This document shows, one piece after another, positions 9,622 to 20,261 of a stretch of DNA of 64,000 bases. This stretch comes from Nilaparvata lugens (Eukaryota; Arthropoda; Insecta; Hemiptera; Delphacidae), in assembly GCF_014356525.2 (NCBI RefSeq), contig NC_052509.1, forward strand, positions 32,945,852-33,009,851. Reading direction: 5' to 3'. Positions within the stretch are counted from its first letter, which is position 1; each line of letters starts with the position of its first letter. The notes beneath the pieces were generated by a model. The model searched no databases and had not been told where the DNA came from. It saw only the letters and a list, made by a program, of their open reading frames with translations. The translations under genes and the position numbers were made by a program.

Positions 9622-11092
9622 GAGAAGAGAAAAAAATTGTGATTACCCTTTTAAAATGAAAGAATTTGCTAAAGGAATAGTTAGCGACCGAGCGATAAAG
9701 CTTCCTTATCAGTAACTGTATATCAGATAAGAGTACCATTCTGTACTGCATATTTTCTAAAGAATTATTTAATAGAATTATAATTATTCTGCAAATTAAG
9801 CACGAACCATTTATGCATTACTCATTGACTTTTGAGGTTACACTTTGTTTACTATTGATCAGATGTTTTAAAGCAGCTCAAACACAGCTGACTGATTCAA
9901 CATATTGTAAAATGTCATGCCAGATTCCATGCAAGCTGTTATATTATTTCTTAAATTGAAAACTATCAATAAAGGACCAAGAATTTCGAATAAAAAATAA
10001 AATGTATGTATTATTGTTGAAATTATTTATTATTTAAGAAATTATATTATAATATCAAGTATTATTGTAACTAACTAGGTCATAGCATGAACATTATATT
10101 ATTGATAAAAGCAGCAGAAATTAATTATAACAGTCTCAAACATAATAAGAACTGTATAAGAATATTTAATTATTAATTATTGTTTCAACTGAACCACATG
10201 GTGATTGAATCTCTTGGCAAGTCTAAGCCAATCATAGTGCATAGAAATAGCACCAAAAAGGTGATCGTTTGAAAACAACATATGTTAATCTGTTATCAGA
10301 CAACAACCTGCCTTATCATATACGCTAGCACATGTACACTGTATAAGAGGAACTATGTCTAGGAGATTAAGCAGTTTTAAGAATTATACAAATTGAGTTA
10401 TTATTGTAATTAAAGGAATTATATTCTATTGCTTGCCACTGACGTCACGTCTACGTCATAATCGTTCTACCAATGGCAAATTTTCAGGCAAATTTATTAC
10501 ACCGAGATTCTCAGAAAAAGAGTTCTAGCCCAAGAAGCTTAGAAAAAGACTTCACTTCCCTTTTGAAATCCTCACCGTTCAGACCTCGTTAAAGTTACCA
10601 AGACCTATTCGTAAAATTTTCGTTTGATTTTATATGTTTTATTTGTGAGCCAATATTTTAGGCTATTCTATTTGTTATTCATAAATCTATTTTCATCAAT
10701 CGATAAATCAATAGTTTAAAGTTAAATTATCCCTTAATTAATTTGGTGAAGGAGATATTTAAATTAAAATTCCCCACGTGCTGAGACCGAAGCCTGGACC
10801 CGCTGCCGATCAAACGATTTTGATCTAAAGAAGAAAACCACGACAGTCAAGGAGTTTCACGTGAGTTATAAGTTTAAAGGGGCCCCAATCTACGCTTCGA
10901 AAATATTACAGTGCAGAAAATATAAATTTTTTCTTCGTTAAATTATTGGCCACGCCGACAAGCGCTTATTAGTCATTAAGAGCCTAGAATTTATTCAATA
11001 TAGAATTTATAAGAACTTGTAGTTGATTAACTATCCTCCGCTGCCAGAACCACGACCCCGAGCAAATCTTTTAAAATATTTTATAATTATGG
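9622..11092. other. AT-rich region, then a GC-richer segment of unknown nature
   Basis: No convincing ORF. From about 10440 to 11060 the composition rises, with CRE-like tgacgtcacgtctacgtca, ccacgtgctgag and ggccacgccgac. This part could be an LTR or a leader of a retroelement or a promoter, but no paired copy or coding region is present to show it. Confidence 0.25.
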
Positions 11093-11268
11093 GTGGTTGA
11101 CCTGGATGACCTTGAGGTTAGGGTGGTTGACCTGGATGACCTTGAGGTTAAGGTGGTTGACCTGGATGACCTTGAGGTTAGGGTGGTTGACCTGGATGAC
11201 CTTGAGGTTAGGGTGGTTGACCTGGATGACCTTGAGGTTAGGTTGGTTGACCTGGATGACCTTGAGGT
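11091..11268. repeat. Minisatellite, six copies of a 30-bp unit
   Basis: The 30-bp unit begins ggtggttgacctggatgacc and is repeated about six times with single-base differences (g, a or t at one position). Thirty is divisible by three, so every frame stays open: 79 codons on plus and 71-73 on minus. The apparent ORFs, with a VDLDDLEV repeat in one and SRSS in another, are products of the repeat rather than genes. Confidence 0.9.
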
Positions 11269-11310
11269 AAATGGGGAGTCTGGCACACTTGTGTGCCAGA
11301 CTCCCCATTT
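11269..11310. repeat. Perfect 20-bp-arm palindrome abutting the minisatellite
   Basis: Arms 11269-11288 and 11291-11310 are exact reverse complements with a two-base loop (tt). The arm contains ggggagtctggcacac. As RNA or single-stranded DNA it would form a very stable hairpin. It starts immediately after the last minisatellite unit. Confidence 0.9.
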
Positions 11311-12228
11311 TATATCTACTATTGTCTTATAATAAAGGATAGCTCAGGCTACTACCAAGCTATTTGGGGTCTACTTTACCAATTTCTGATGTGTTACAAA
11401 TTGTAAGAAAGCTGTTTTTGGTCTGTTCAAGAAAAGGTTGGTAATATTATCTCAGATTTATAGGTAACTACAAAGAAAGTCGTTGATTAGTATTAGAAGC
11501 CTGATCATAAATGCTACTTAGAAAGTGATATAGTTTGTGGTAATGTTTATAGCGCAGCACATTCGTAGAAAATAAGGTTTGCTTAAGAAACATGTGTTGT
11601 GAACAACTGAAGACAATTTTATGATTTGTTTCTCAATAAGCGAGAAATTGAATTTTTGCAAAATAGAAATTATTTTTTTCTTATAAAGCCAAAAATAGAG
11701 AGATATTTTTGGTGAAAAACTTGCTACTCCGTGGTACAGACGTTTGACAGGAGAACACATTTTAGAGAAAATTGAACCTATGAAAACATAATAATTGATA
11801 GGAAAAAGTAAAATATAAATTAATTATGAAGAGTTAATCATTTGAATGAGACCAGTTGTGACGAAACATAAACTATTAAATTTTATCAATTGTAAAATTC
11901 TGTCGAATCATGCATGGTGTCACAAGAAATCTTCTAACTCTTTTGTTAATTCGTCTTCTGATTTCGATTATTTCTTAAGCCTGTCAATTATTGTGTCTGA
12001 TACGTTCTATATTATCAAGAACTGATTGAATAAGATCATTGAAATAATTGAATTAAACTGGATATTGGAACAGGTCTAAGTAGATGTAGTGAGTGGGGTC
12101 AGATCGAGATATTTATTCTTTGTCCTTACCTGCTCATATATCAGCTTTTATCTGTTACCAACCTCGACTTAGGAGTGAATACATCAACTGTACAGCAGAT
12201 GCAGCCGGAGATCATATAATTTCCTACA
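11311..12228. other. No supported feature; upstream of the putative exon at 12229
   Basis: AT-rich sequence with no ORF that looks coding. If the exon at 12229 is real, this region would hold its promoter. No clear TATA box or initiator stands out. Confidence 0.35.
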
Positions 12229-12397
12229 ATGGAGCTTAAAGCCCGACAAGACTCTGTTCTCGAAATATATTCCGAACGATATCTGGTCCTTGCACCCTAT
12301 CTTAATCTTCGGAACTTATTAGAGACGCAGTCCCGTAAATTATCTACATCGGGATTTTTGCTCGACCTGTATGATTTTGTATGCTCTTTCATCACAG
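12229..12397 (+). CDS. Putative first coding exon of a small gene
   Basis: ATG at 12229 in good context (acaatgg) opens 56 codons and ends at a splice donor acag|gtaata (12398), with one base left over. The peptide starts MELKARQDSVLEIYSERYL and is leucine-rich and probably helical. The exon has balanced codon use unlike the surrounding AT-rich DNA. The best in-frame acceptor downstream is at 16998-16999, which adds a five-residue tail and a stop. If so, the 3.94-kb transposon at 12746-16688 lies entirely inside the intron. The frame also reads on past the donor for 10 codons, so an unspliced 67-residue product is possible. The family is not recognised. Confidence 0.4.
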
Positions 12398-13306
12398 GTA
12401 ATAATTTTAAGGTATCCGTATTCAGTGTTTAGCGATCGCTACACTACTTATAAAAATTTCATCACCATACAATCTGTCATAAGAAGAATCAAGGGTGAGC
12501 GAGCGTTTAGGCCTCCTGCGATTCTGACAATTGTATTGAATCTTGTAGTGAACCAATCAGTCTGGTGTATACTTAGCGTCCACGCACGCAGTTACAAAAT
12601 TTATAACCTCAACACCGTTGATTCAGTGCAAGATTCATCCTACGTGTATCGACCTATCCTTGGAGGTGAGAGTGACTCCCCCAAGAAAAGCTTTACATGA
12701 TTTGGCTTGCAACGTGAGGCGTGTAAAAAACCGCTTTACATTATATCGCACCCTTGCTACAAAAGTGTCACAACTCAAAAAACCACATTTTTGAGGAATT
12801 GCAAAATACTGTTCCCAGGCTAACTAGGCACATTTTAGTATTTTTTAATTTGTCAATATGAAGAACTATACACATCAATCTATGATCATTAGCCATTATT
12901 CCAGTTTTTTTAATTTATAATTTAATTTTTTCAAACAAAATCTTGTTTGCACGATGAGTAATAAACAGTAAACCGGTTCAAAACTACAAGAATGATAACA
13001 ATAATGAAATAGTAATGTTAATGATTACAGTTTCGGTTCACTCATATTGCAGAATTTCATGTAATATGTGCCTACAGCAGGTATTCAATCAGTCCATCTT
13101 GAAATCAATGTAAAAGAGTCAGTTTTAAAGATCTTTGAGGTGTATTATAACATTAGTAAAGAAAAACCTTGCTATTCAGTAGAAGTATAACATTACCTGT
13201 ATCATTCAAAAGGATACAAAGTTTGGAGTCAGTGTTTCATAATAGAAATGAGTGATTTAGCTTAATTTCAGAGATGAATACAAAGATTTCTTGCCCAAAT
13301 GCTTTC

Positions 13307-13488
13307 ACTAGATTCCACATGAGATCTGATAGTTTTGTGTATACAAAATTATTATGAAAAATATTCTCTAGATTCCACACGAGATCTGATAATCTTGTGT
13401 ATACAAAATTATTATAAAAAATATTCACTAGATTCCACACAAGATCTGATAATTTTGTGTATACAAAATTATTATAAAAAATATAAAA
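13307..13488. repeat. Three copies of a 60-bp tandem repeat
   Basis: The unit starts ctagattccacacgagatc and contains gtgtatacaaaattattat. There are three consecutive copies of exactly 60 bp with a few substitutions. The 20-codon period explains the ORFs on both strands here. It lies inside the transposon, between its left terminus and the 3' end of the transposase gene. Confidence 0.9.
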
Positions 13489-13628
13489 ATACAAAAGTTC
13501 ATCTAGAGAAATGGTTACATAAAATGATTAACTCTGGTAGTTAGCCACTGTACTACATACTTGATTTAACAAATTAATGTTCTTCCATGAGGCTCTTGCC
13601 TGCTAACACCTAGTTACATTTTGCAAAC

Positions 13629-15398
13629 TTATTCAAGAATAGCTTTGAAGAAAGAGTCATAATAAAACTTAGGGACTATGTTTTTCTCAACAAGATCTTG
13701 GATATCCCTTTTTTTATTGTCAGGCAATGGAATCTTAGTTGGATAAGCCTGAACCAACTGAATCGCATTCAAATCTTCTCGAGATCTAGTTTTCTTCTTG
13801 TTGCACATGTTCACCTTCTTGAAATTTTCGTCACTGTAGGATGTTTTATAGAAGAATGAATTAGGTTGATCTCGTTCAACACGAAGTATCTTGATGTCTT
13901 TTACTTTGTTCTTCTCAGTGTCCATGTTAAAGTTGTTACCCCATTGCTCTTGCAACAGTTTCAAGTCATAAAAATCTTCGAATGTGAGCTCATGAACTTG
14001 ATAAGGGGGACCCTTTTTTTTCGCCGTCTGAATCAGTGTCACGTACTGAGCAGGTATGTAAATCGGTGAGGATTTCAGATGTCTTGAAATTTGTTTTTCA
14101 ATGACGCTGTGAACATTGTCACCTTCGTTTTGTGAATGTCCACATATTAGAAATTTGTGAGAAATACTTCTGATTTTGAAAGCTTGTGTGGCATATGCAT
14201 AGGAAGCAAGTACATACTTGTTTTTCTGTTGGCCACAGCAATTGTCTGAATAGAAGATCACATCAATCTCACTGCTGTTGGCCTTTTCCACTAATGATTT
14301 GAGGTATCGAAGAACACAACTTCCCACCTCCACAGCTCCACGCCTACCCTCAGTTTCGTTCCAAAAGTAGCAATCCACATTCTTAGCACTCAAATCACTT
14401 ATGGTAAAATTGTAACAGTTCATTTTACTTTTGTAATAGAATGATGAAATTAAACCTCTTGGTGCTGGCATTACTGCTTGCAGGTCGTACACAGCAACAT
14501 ACACATCATTATTTGTGTTATTTTTGTCAATGTCCTTTTCTCTGCGAGATAGTTCTTTCTCTCTTTGGTGAGTGTTGTAGCGTTCCATCAACTGTTTCTT
14601 TTCTTCACCGTTTGCATTTTTGTAAGATTCACAAAGATCACAGAGATCTTTTTTAGGCACAAAAAACGATATGTTGAATTCTCCATTGAATATACGATTG
14701 AACATAACGGAATGCGCAAATGGTAGATGCTGTCTCTCACGGTCGTCTCTGTAGTCACGGTACAAATCAGCCAAACTTTTGTTGCCATCAATAATTATAT
14801 TCTCGACTGGTTTGAGCTCTGAAGTAATGTGACTCAACTCTGGGTATGGCATTTATGAATTTCCTAACATTGTCTTTTATTTCAGGATCAACCACTGGCT
14901 GTTTCCCGTGCTGTTTCTGGCTGTTTCTCTCTTGTCAGAATCAACAAATCCAGTTTCCATCTTCTTTGCTAAAGCTGTGCGTATTGGTCTATCATTTAGA
15001 TCGAGCGTAGACATAAAAATTTTTCTACAAACTCTGATACGTAGATTATTCACATCAAAGTAATATGCAATGTTCAAGCCCCTGAGGTTCTGTGTACAAG
15101 AATATCGGTATTTAGGTTTGATTGGTCCTGCATGAGCAACAATAAATTCTCTTTGCCTTTGTAAACAACCAAGATTCCAGTAGGCAGAAAAAATCTCAAC
15201 ACGAGTAGAGTCATCAATTTTGGTGGTACAGCGTAGTCGGCATTTTTCTCCACAAGGTTGCCCTATTTTTCTTGAGCCAAACTTCTTTTTTGTTTTTGAT
15301 GTAGAAATGTACGATTTCCCTGAATTCCTATTCAATTTTGCTTTTTTATTAATCCACTTTTCAGGATTTCGCACTCTCTTCTTTCCTTTCTTCCCCAT
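13629..15398 (-). pseudogene. DDE-type transposase (frameshifted), SDNCxGQ class
   Basis: Two overlapping frames make up the body: codons from 15398 to 14877 and from about 14797 to 13629, with a third frame bridging 14935-14797. The first part is basic (MGKKGKKRVRNPEKW) and has a Cys cluster (PCGEKCRLRC). The second has a CDLC pair, a Lys/Glu-rich coiled segment, and then a likely catalytic core: Asp in VYDLQAVMP, Asp in FYSDNCCGQQKNK, and an acidic residue in the block GHSQNEGDNVHSVIE. This SDNCxGQNK pattern marks an RNase H-fold transposase family common in animals, related to domains catalogued as DUF7869. Breaks at about 14935 (next to a short cagccag duplication) and about 14797 mean the copy is inactive. 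The C-terminus is intact to the TAA. Confidence 0.8.
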
Positions 15399-15406
15399 TT
15401 CATCAC

Positions 15407-16240
15407 CTACATTTTCAAGTCCTTCATCTTCTGAGCTGCTCTCTCATCATCACTGAAATTGGGATCAGCATCTGTGTCATCACTGGGAATAACATGATCA
15501 TCACTGGAATTGGGGTCACCATCTGTGTCATCTTCATCACTTCCTTCACTAGAAATAACAGACTGTCTGTTTGTTACTTTGGTCAATCGCAAAACGGTAG
15601 GATTGCTGATATCATACAAGGCTGCATAAGATTTTGGTCCAGAAGTTCCTGAAGAACCAGAAGCGAGGTGAGTGGGAAACTGTAGATTCACTTGCTCAAT
15701 TGCTCCAACTGAATGGCTACTTGCACTGGGTGGATCTGAGGGCTGAACAGAAATTTCCTCGTTACTCAAATTATTTTCACTAGATGAAACATACAAGGCT
15801 GCATAAGAAATGTCACTGTCTTTTGGTCTAGTAGTTCCTGGAGAACCAGAAGCGAGATGAGTGGGAAACTGTAGATTCACTTGCTCAATTGCTCCAACTG
15901 AATGGCTACTTGCACTGGGTGGATCTGAGGGCTCAACAGAAATTTCCTCGTTACTCAAATTATTTTCACTAGATGAAACATACAAGGCTGCATAAGAAAT
16001 GTCACTGTCTTTTGGTCTAGTAGTTCCTGGAGAACCAGAAGCGAGGTGAGTGGGAAACTGTAGATTCACTTGCTCAATTGCTCCAACTGAATGGCTACTT
16101 GCACTGGGTGAATATGAGGGCTGAATAGGAATTTCCTCATTACTCAAATTATTTTCACTAGATGATTGTTCCTCCTGTCTAAGTTTTTCCAAGGCAAGTT
16201 TGACAATGAAAGCACCCCGGCCTGTAGCCTCCATTTTCAA
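15407..16240 (-). CDS. N-terminal acidic repeat ORF of the transposon (277 aa)
   Basis: ATG at 16240 opens 277 codons. Residues about 26-210 are three copies of a 63-residue unit rich in Ser, Pro, Asn and Glu (SSSENNLSNEEI at each start). The C-terminal 60 residues are very acidic with runs of Ser-Asp-Asp. The frame ends eight bases before the ATG of the transposase body, and a shifted frame reads straight through from about 15430 into it. This was therefore probably the N-terminal region of one long transposase, now separated by a frameshift; two separate proteins are the alternative. The acidic Ser/Asp stretch suggests a disordered or interaction region. No catalytic motif is present. Confidence 0.65.
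   Translation of the reverse strand: MKMEATGRGAFIVKLALEKLRQEEQSSSENNLSNEEIPIQPSYSPSASSHSVGAIEQVNLQFPTHLASGSPGTTRPKDSDISYAALYVSSSENNLSNEEISVEPSDPPSASSHSVGAIEQVNLQFPTHLASGSPGTTRPKDSDISYAALYVSSSENNLSNEEISVQPSDPPSASSHSVGAIEQVNLQFPTHLASGSSGTSGPKSYAALYDISNPTVLRLTKVTNRQSVISSEGSDEDDTDGDPNSSDDHVIPSDDTDADPNFSDDERAAQKMKDLKM
15590..16165 (-). repeat. Three copies of a 189-bp in-frame coding repeat
   Basis: The marker attattttcactagatga recurs at 15770, 15959 and 16148, exactly 189 bp apart. The unit encodes 63 residues, so all copies stay in frame. The two copies nearer the C-terminus are most alike, indicating recent unequal exchange or slippage. Confidence 0.95.
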
Positions 16241-16470
16241 ACTACAACATCAAAAGTGACACATTTTGAGATGAAACCGGGAAATGTTTCTCACTCATTC
16301 AACAAAAAAGTCACAACTCAAAATAAGATATAGTCCTATTCTTTAAATGGATCACCTGAAATGCCACAATTCAAAATCACTGAAGTAGTTATTATCAATT
16401 GAATCAACAAAAACGCCACAACTCAAAATATCACAGTTTATGAGATAAACAACACACACGTTACTCAATG
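16240..16470. promoter_or_regulatory. Subterminal repeat cluster of the transposon
   Basis: The motif cacaactcaaaat or close variants occur at about 16310, 16365 and 16415, in addition to the terminal inverted repeat itself. Several are preceded by aaaagtg or aaacgc. Clusters like this serve as transposase-binding sites in other DNA transposons. The cluster also covers the region where the promoter of the minus-strand gene should be. Confidence 0.6.
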
Positions 16471-16819
16471 ACCGACTGAAGACAACTGAAGATATGACAC
16501 TTTAGTGGAAGGAATCAGAGGCATATTGAAAACAACAAAGCGCCATAACTGCCATCTGGCGGCTGATCTGTCAATGCAGCTTCTGGCGCTTTTGAAGATT
16601 GGTAGGGACATGAAAACTACGCCTGCTGGTGGTCATAACTCAAAAATTACAATTTTTGAGTTGTGGCACTTTTGTTGCAAGGGTGCGATATATAGGACCG
16701 TTTCAAATTTCATTCAAATACAATCATTTCCATAATACTTAGTTACCCGAAAATCGTTGAAAGTGTGATGATTAGTTGCGTTGCTATCACCTCAGTTTGA
16801 ACAACACATTCAAGTTTCA

Positions 16820-16895
16820 GAGCATCTTATGATCTGCCTTCTATCGGGAATAAATAGAGAAATTAGGCCACAGCTTAGTATGAATACTCGTACCC
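16820..16895 (+). repeat. Interspersed repeat, copy 2 of 3 (partial)
   Basis: The stretch tcttatgatctgcc through gaaattaggccacagctt matches 23408-23465 with few differences. It lies just outside the transposon's right end. Confidence 0.7.
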
Positions 16896-16999
16896 TATTA
16901 CCACTTCAAAAAATGTAAATGTAAATGAAAAAAAAGTGAACAGAGAATTGGCTTATCTTGGAAATCTTGCAGTATACTAAATGTATTTTTTTATTGCAG

Positions 17000-17019
17000 G
17001 AATTTTCGTTGAAGCTTGA
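17000..17019 (+). CDS. Possible short terminal exon of the gene starting at 12229
   Basis: A strong acceptor (tgtatttttttattgcag, ending at 16999) is followed by two bases that complete the split glycine codon of the exon at 12229, then five codons and TGA at 17017-17019. The junction is in phase. A polyadenylation-like aataaa follows near 17311. The coding part is tiny, so the match could be chance. Confidence 0.25.
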
Positions 17020-18772
17020 ACTATTATTCATTCATATTATCCAATAACTTACTTTTTCTCGAGAATTTACGAATGATTGGTGGTTTTCTAATTACAGTAT
17101 AAGAAAAAAACGTGTAAGACTTGATCTCTCCAAAACTAAATTTTCCCCGGGTGTTATCATGTAAAGTTCTTGGGTTGAATTTGAATTGCCATGCATGGCC
17201 GAACGTGGATAATAAAGAATTCGATGAGAGAAGAATGAACCATGTCTCCCAAATCGCTGTACAAATAGAATATAGTACAGATTTCATGTGATATTGAAAT
17301 TAAATGAGAATAAATAATAATATGGATGTCAAACTACTGTATAAGCATATAGAATAATAGAGCATATATGAATATAGTATATAACATAAAACACAATAGT
17401 GCAGACAAGAAAGTAGTAATAATAAGCCGGTCCTGGGCCCTCCGAGGATGTGCAGGCATGTTCAGACATGTCTGGCCACCCCTTATCTAATCTAACCTAA
17501 CCTATATGAATTTTCAATTTTCGATCCTTATCATGTCATGACACGTCTTATCTAATCTATATGATAAGATAATAATATTTTTGAAAATAATTTTCCCGTT
17601 TATCAATTTTGCATGTCAATAGCTGTTTAAGGCGGTAAATTCAAATATGAGATGTTCCTTGGCTGATAAGCTGCTATAAAGTTAAAGCTATAAGTTCCAT
17701 GGGCCTGGTACTCCCTCTGTAAGGGTGACCAAAGATCTTTGATTATAATTCTTGAGTTTGAAATTATTTTACAACCCACCTAAAGGTCCACTCACCTGAT
17801 ATCATCATTACCTGTGCACAAGCCTAGAGCTCATGTGGGCATCATCTTCAACCAGTGTTAATAAATAAGTGGGTGAGACTGTGGTAACCATGGTAACCAT
17901 TTCAAACAGATTAAAAATAATGATTAAACTATGTCTATTTTTAATAATGTGATGGAAAAATTATCTCACCTCTCAACTTTATTGGTACCTACTATACCAA
18001 ATAGAATAGAGTATTATGTTCAATACCACCTTTTTATAATAGTGTCACAATATGTATGAATTAATCTAATATATTATGTTCCATTTTGAATGTTCACTAT
18101 GTGTGTATAAGGTAAGTAAGGTGAAATAATCAACACATTCACTTACTATAGTATATGCTTTATTAACACATATATATCTCAAATTACAAAACTATATCTA
18201 TTGCTTCCTAATTGAATTGATTACAATATGTTTCCCTCTTGGTCACCATTGTAAAAATGGTTCAAGCCCCGTTACTTTGTCAAAGTGGGGAAACATCAAG
18301 GGGTATAAAAAGAGATATCCTTAATGAGAATGAGATGAATGAAAAAAATACATCTCTTCAAGACAAAATAAATCAGCATAATAACTGAGTATTCAAATAA
18401 TAATATTTACAATAAACAAGGAAATTCATAAATATCTAGCAATCCTGCTAGGATAATTTTCAAAATATGACTTACTGTAACATTTTCTCATTAAGAATAT
18501 CCCTTTTTTTACAAAAATAAAAATTTACTCTGCTTTTAAAACAAAACAATACTTCCAAATAACACATTTTTTTCAATTTCCTCAATTGAGACAAGAATAA
18601 AGTCTAACAATATAATCAAATATTTTTAAAAACTTAAATAACTTTTATAATAAATGTTTCAAATTTGAATTATAGATAAAATAATAGTAATCCAGAATGG
18701 TATCCATAGAAATGAAAATAAAACTTGGAAAATTAGAATAAACTTTGTTTTGTGAGAAACATAAATCAACAC
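17020..18772. other. AT-rich, no gene seen
   Basis: No supported coding region. There is a small GC-richer block at 17425-17480 with the palindromic text catgttcagacatg and two direct copies of ggtaaccat near 17885. These may be fragments of old repeats. The region is the right flank (3' side) of the virus-like element that begins at 18773. Confidence 0.35.
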
Positions 18773-19452
18773 TCAAATAGTTTTAAAACGTTCAAGAGTG
18801 GGTGAGGATGTCTGATTAATTTGTTCAGCATAAAAATCATTCATTGCTGACAAATAAACAATCTCCCCTTCCACCCATGTCCAATAGTTTTCCTCAATTT
18901 CATTATATACATGTGCTCTATGTTGTTGTATATTATACATTTCCCAATGATGATCGGTGAAAGGCTGACTATTCCAACAATCCATAAATTCAGTAAAACT
19001 GGTTACAATTTTATTCTCAACCTCAAATTTACATCTGGGAATCTCTTGTACAAAATCTGTTGAGAACTTGTAGTTTTCAAAATCATCATTCAAACGAAGA
19101 GTTATGAGTTCACATGAAGTGCACTGTTGGCATCCTGACATTTGCTGATGACAAAGTACATCATATACTGATGGGTACAGTTATACCTGTATGAATCAAT
19201 ATTATGCCACATATTAATGTATAGGCAATCTGTTGAGGTATCACTTATATATCCTTCCCCCTCTGATAATTGCTCATCAAAGTTGATTCCTTCCACACGA
19301 TCTTGTATATCCTGTGATGAAAGGTAGAGTTTGAAAGAAGACATCAGGTTTGTATGAAGAGTACAAGAGAGACAAGAGCAAACAACGCTACTATACACTT
19401 CAAAGAGTAGACTGCAAGTGAGCAGGAAACAAGGTGGGCTTGGATTTTTCAA
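18773..19452 (-). pseudogene. Accessory ORF of the virus-like element, split by a frameshift
   Basis: Two minus-strand frames (19452-19102 and 19141-18773) overlap for 40 bases and read best as one protein of about 220 residues broken near 19140. The second half contains a CQQCTSCEL cluster and a Trp/Asn-rich segment (WNSQPFTDHHWEMYN). The first half begins with a hydrophobic, Cys-rich stretch that could be a signal or membrane segment. It lies last in the row of same-strand ORFs of the element, with the short ORF at 19653 before it. The function is not recognised. Confidence 0.45.
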
Positions 19453-19652
19453 TTAGTTGTGATAAGATAAGATAACACCAACTTACTCAAGTTTCTTACT
19501 CTCACCAGTTCCTTGACTCCCTTATCTGTGTTAATTAACATGTTTGACTTTGCCAAAACTAGATCAGATGTTTAGTCTATTATGAATCTCATGTATAGAA
19601 ATCTCAAAGGAGTATGAAATGAGATATTTCTCTTAAAAATGAATAAAATAGC

Positions 19653-19955
19653 TTAGATAAATCGAATGTCATGCTTTCTTCCTTGTAGTAGTCCCAGATA
19701 GACCAATGACACTTCATTTCCATCACTACTATTGTAATTGTCAATGAATGTACTGGATAAATTGAATCTTGATGGTGGATAAATCATTATCTCTTCTTCC
19801 ATGTGACGTTTCAAAAGTGCTATAGTCCTATCTCCATGAATGGTAGAAACCTTTTTAAACGATATCACCCTGTATGCTTCACCAAGGAAGAGTTCTGAGA
19901 GCTTAGAATACTCTCTCTTTTCATTGTAATCATTAAGCATTCTCTTGAAATCCAT
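19653..19955 (-). CDS. Small accessory ORF of the virus-like element (100 aa)
   Basis: A complete frame from ATG at 19955, starting MDFKRMLNDYNEKREY. Predicted secondary structure is a short helix followed by several strands, for example AYRVISFKKVSTIHGDRTIALL. Small ORFs with this start and a strand-rich body accompany Polinton-like elements in hemipterans; an OB-like nucleic-acid-binding fold is a guess. It is intact and has the same orientation as its neighbours. Confidence 0.55.
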   Translation of the reverse strand: MDFKRMLNDYNEKREYSKLSELFLGEAYRVISFKKVSTIHGDRTIALLKRHMEEEIMIYPPSRFNLSSTFIDNYNSSDGNEVSLVYLGLLQGRKHDIRFI

Positions 19956-20261
19956 AATGACAACTGGAACCTGTTATAATTATATGAGCTACTCCTTTTA
20001 TAGGGACAACACCCTCCCTCTCCATCATCACATTGTACCACCAATTTTCAACTCAATTGAAAAATAATCCATCTTCCATTTTTCATACATGCTGTTCCAT
20101 ATTCATTTCAATGAATTAGTATAGTACAGGGAGAGAAAATGAATACATTCCCAATGAATGATGTGATAATAATCTTTATTAAACTCAAGAATGACAGTTC
20201 AATAAAAAAATAAAACATAAAATTCCTCCTATACAATAAACATGAGTAATAAAATTATAAT

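Larger units (their letters stand above)
12746..16688 (-). mobile_element. Complete DNA transposon, 3.94 kb, 4-bp TATA target duplication
   Basis: The two ends are inverted repeats of about 40 bp: tcgcacccttgc-acaaaagtg-cacaactcaaaaa at 12746-12780 and its complement at 16650-16688, with two mismatches. Each end is flanked by TATA (12742-12745 and 16689-16692), a 4-bp target-site duplication. Inside, one minus-strand gene region (16240-13629) encodes a DDE-type transposase. The right subterminal region carries repeated cacaactcaaaa motifs, and the left part carries a 60-bp tandem repeat. Four-base duplications occur in Sola-type elements, among others, but I cannot assign the superfamily with certainty. 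The transposase has frame breaks, so the copy should not be autonomous. Confidence 0.85.

Noticed and set aside
10440..11060. Solo LTR of a Gypsy- or Copia-like element
   Set aside because: Composition is suggestive, but no TG...CA ends, target duplication or second copy could be found in the window.
11091..11268. Possible CRISPR-like array
   Set aside because: Units are contiguous without spacers and the genome is eukaryotic; this is a plain minisatellite.
11071..11332. Repetitive ORFs of 71-79 codons on both strands
   Set aside because: These are products of a 30-bp tandem repeat whose length is a multiple of three.
13237..13544. ORFs with repeated YNNFVYTKLSDL or IILCIQNYYKKY
   Set aside because: They come from the 60-bp tandem repeat inside the transposon.
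14800..14852. ATG start of the 407-codon transposase frame as a true start
   Set aside because: The first about 20 codons are the wrong frame over conserved sequence; a frameshift near 14797 joins the real upstream part.
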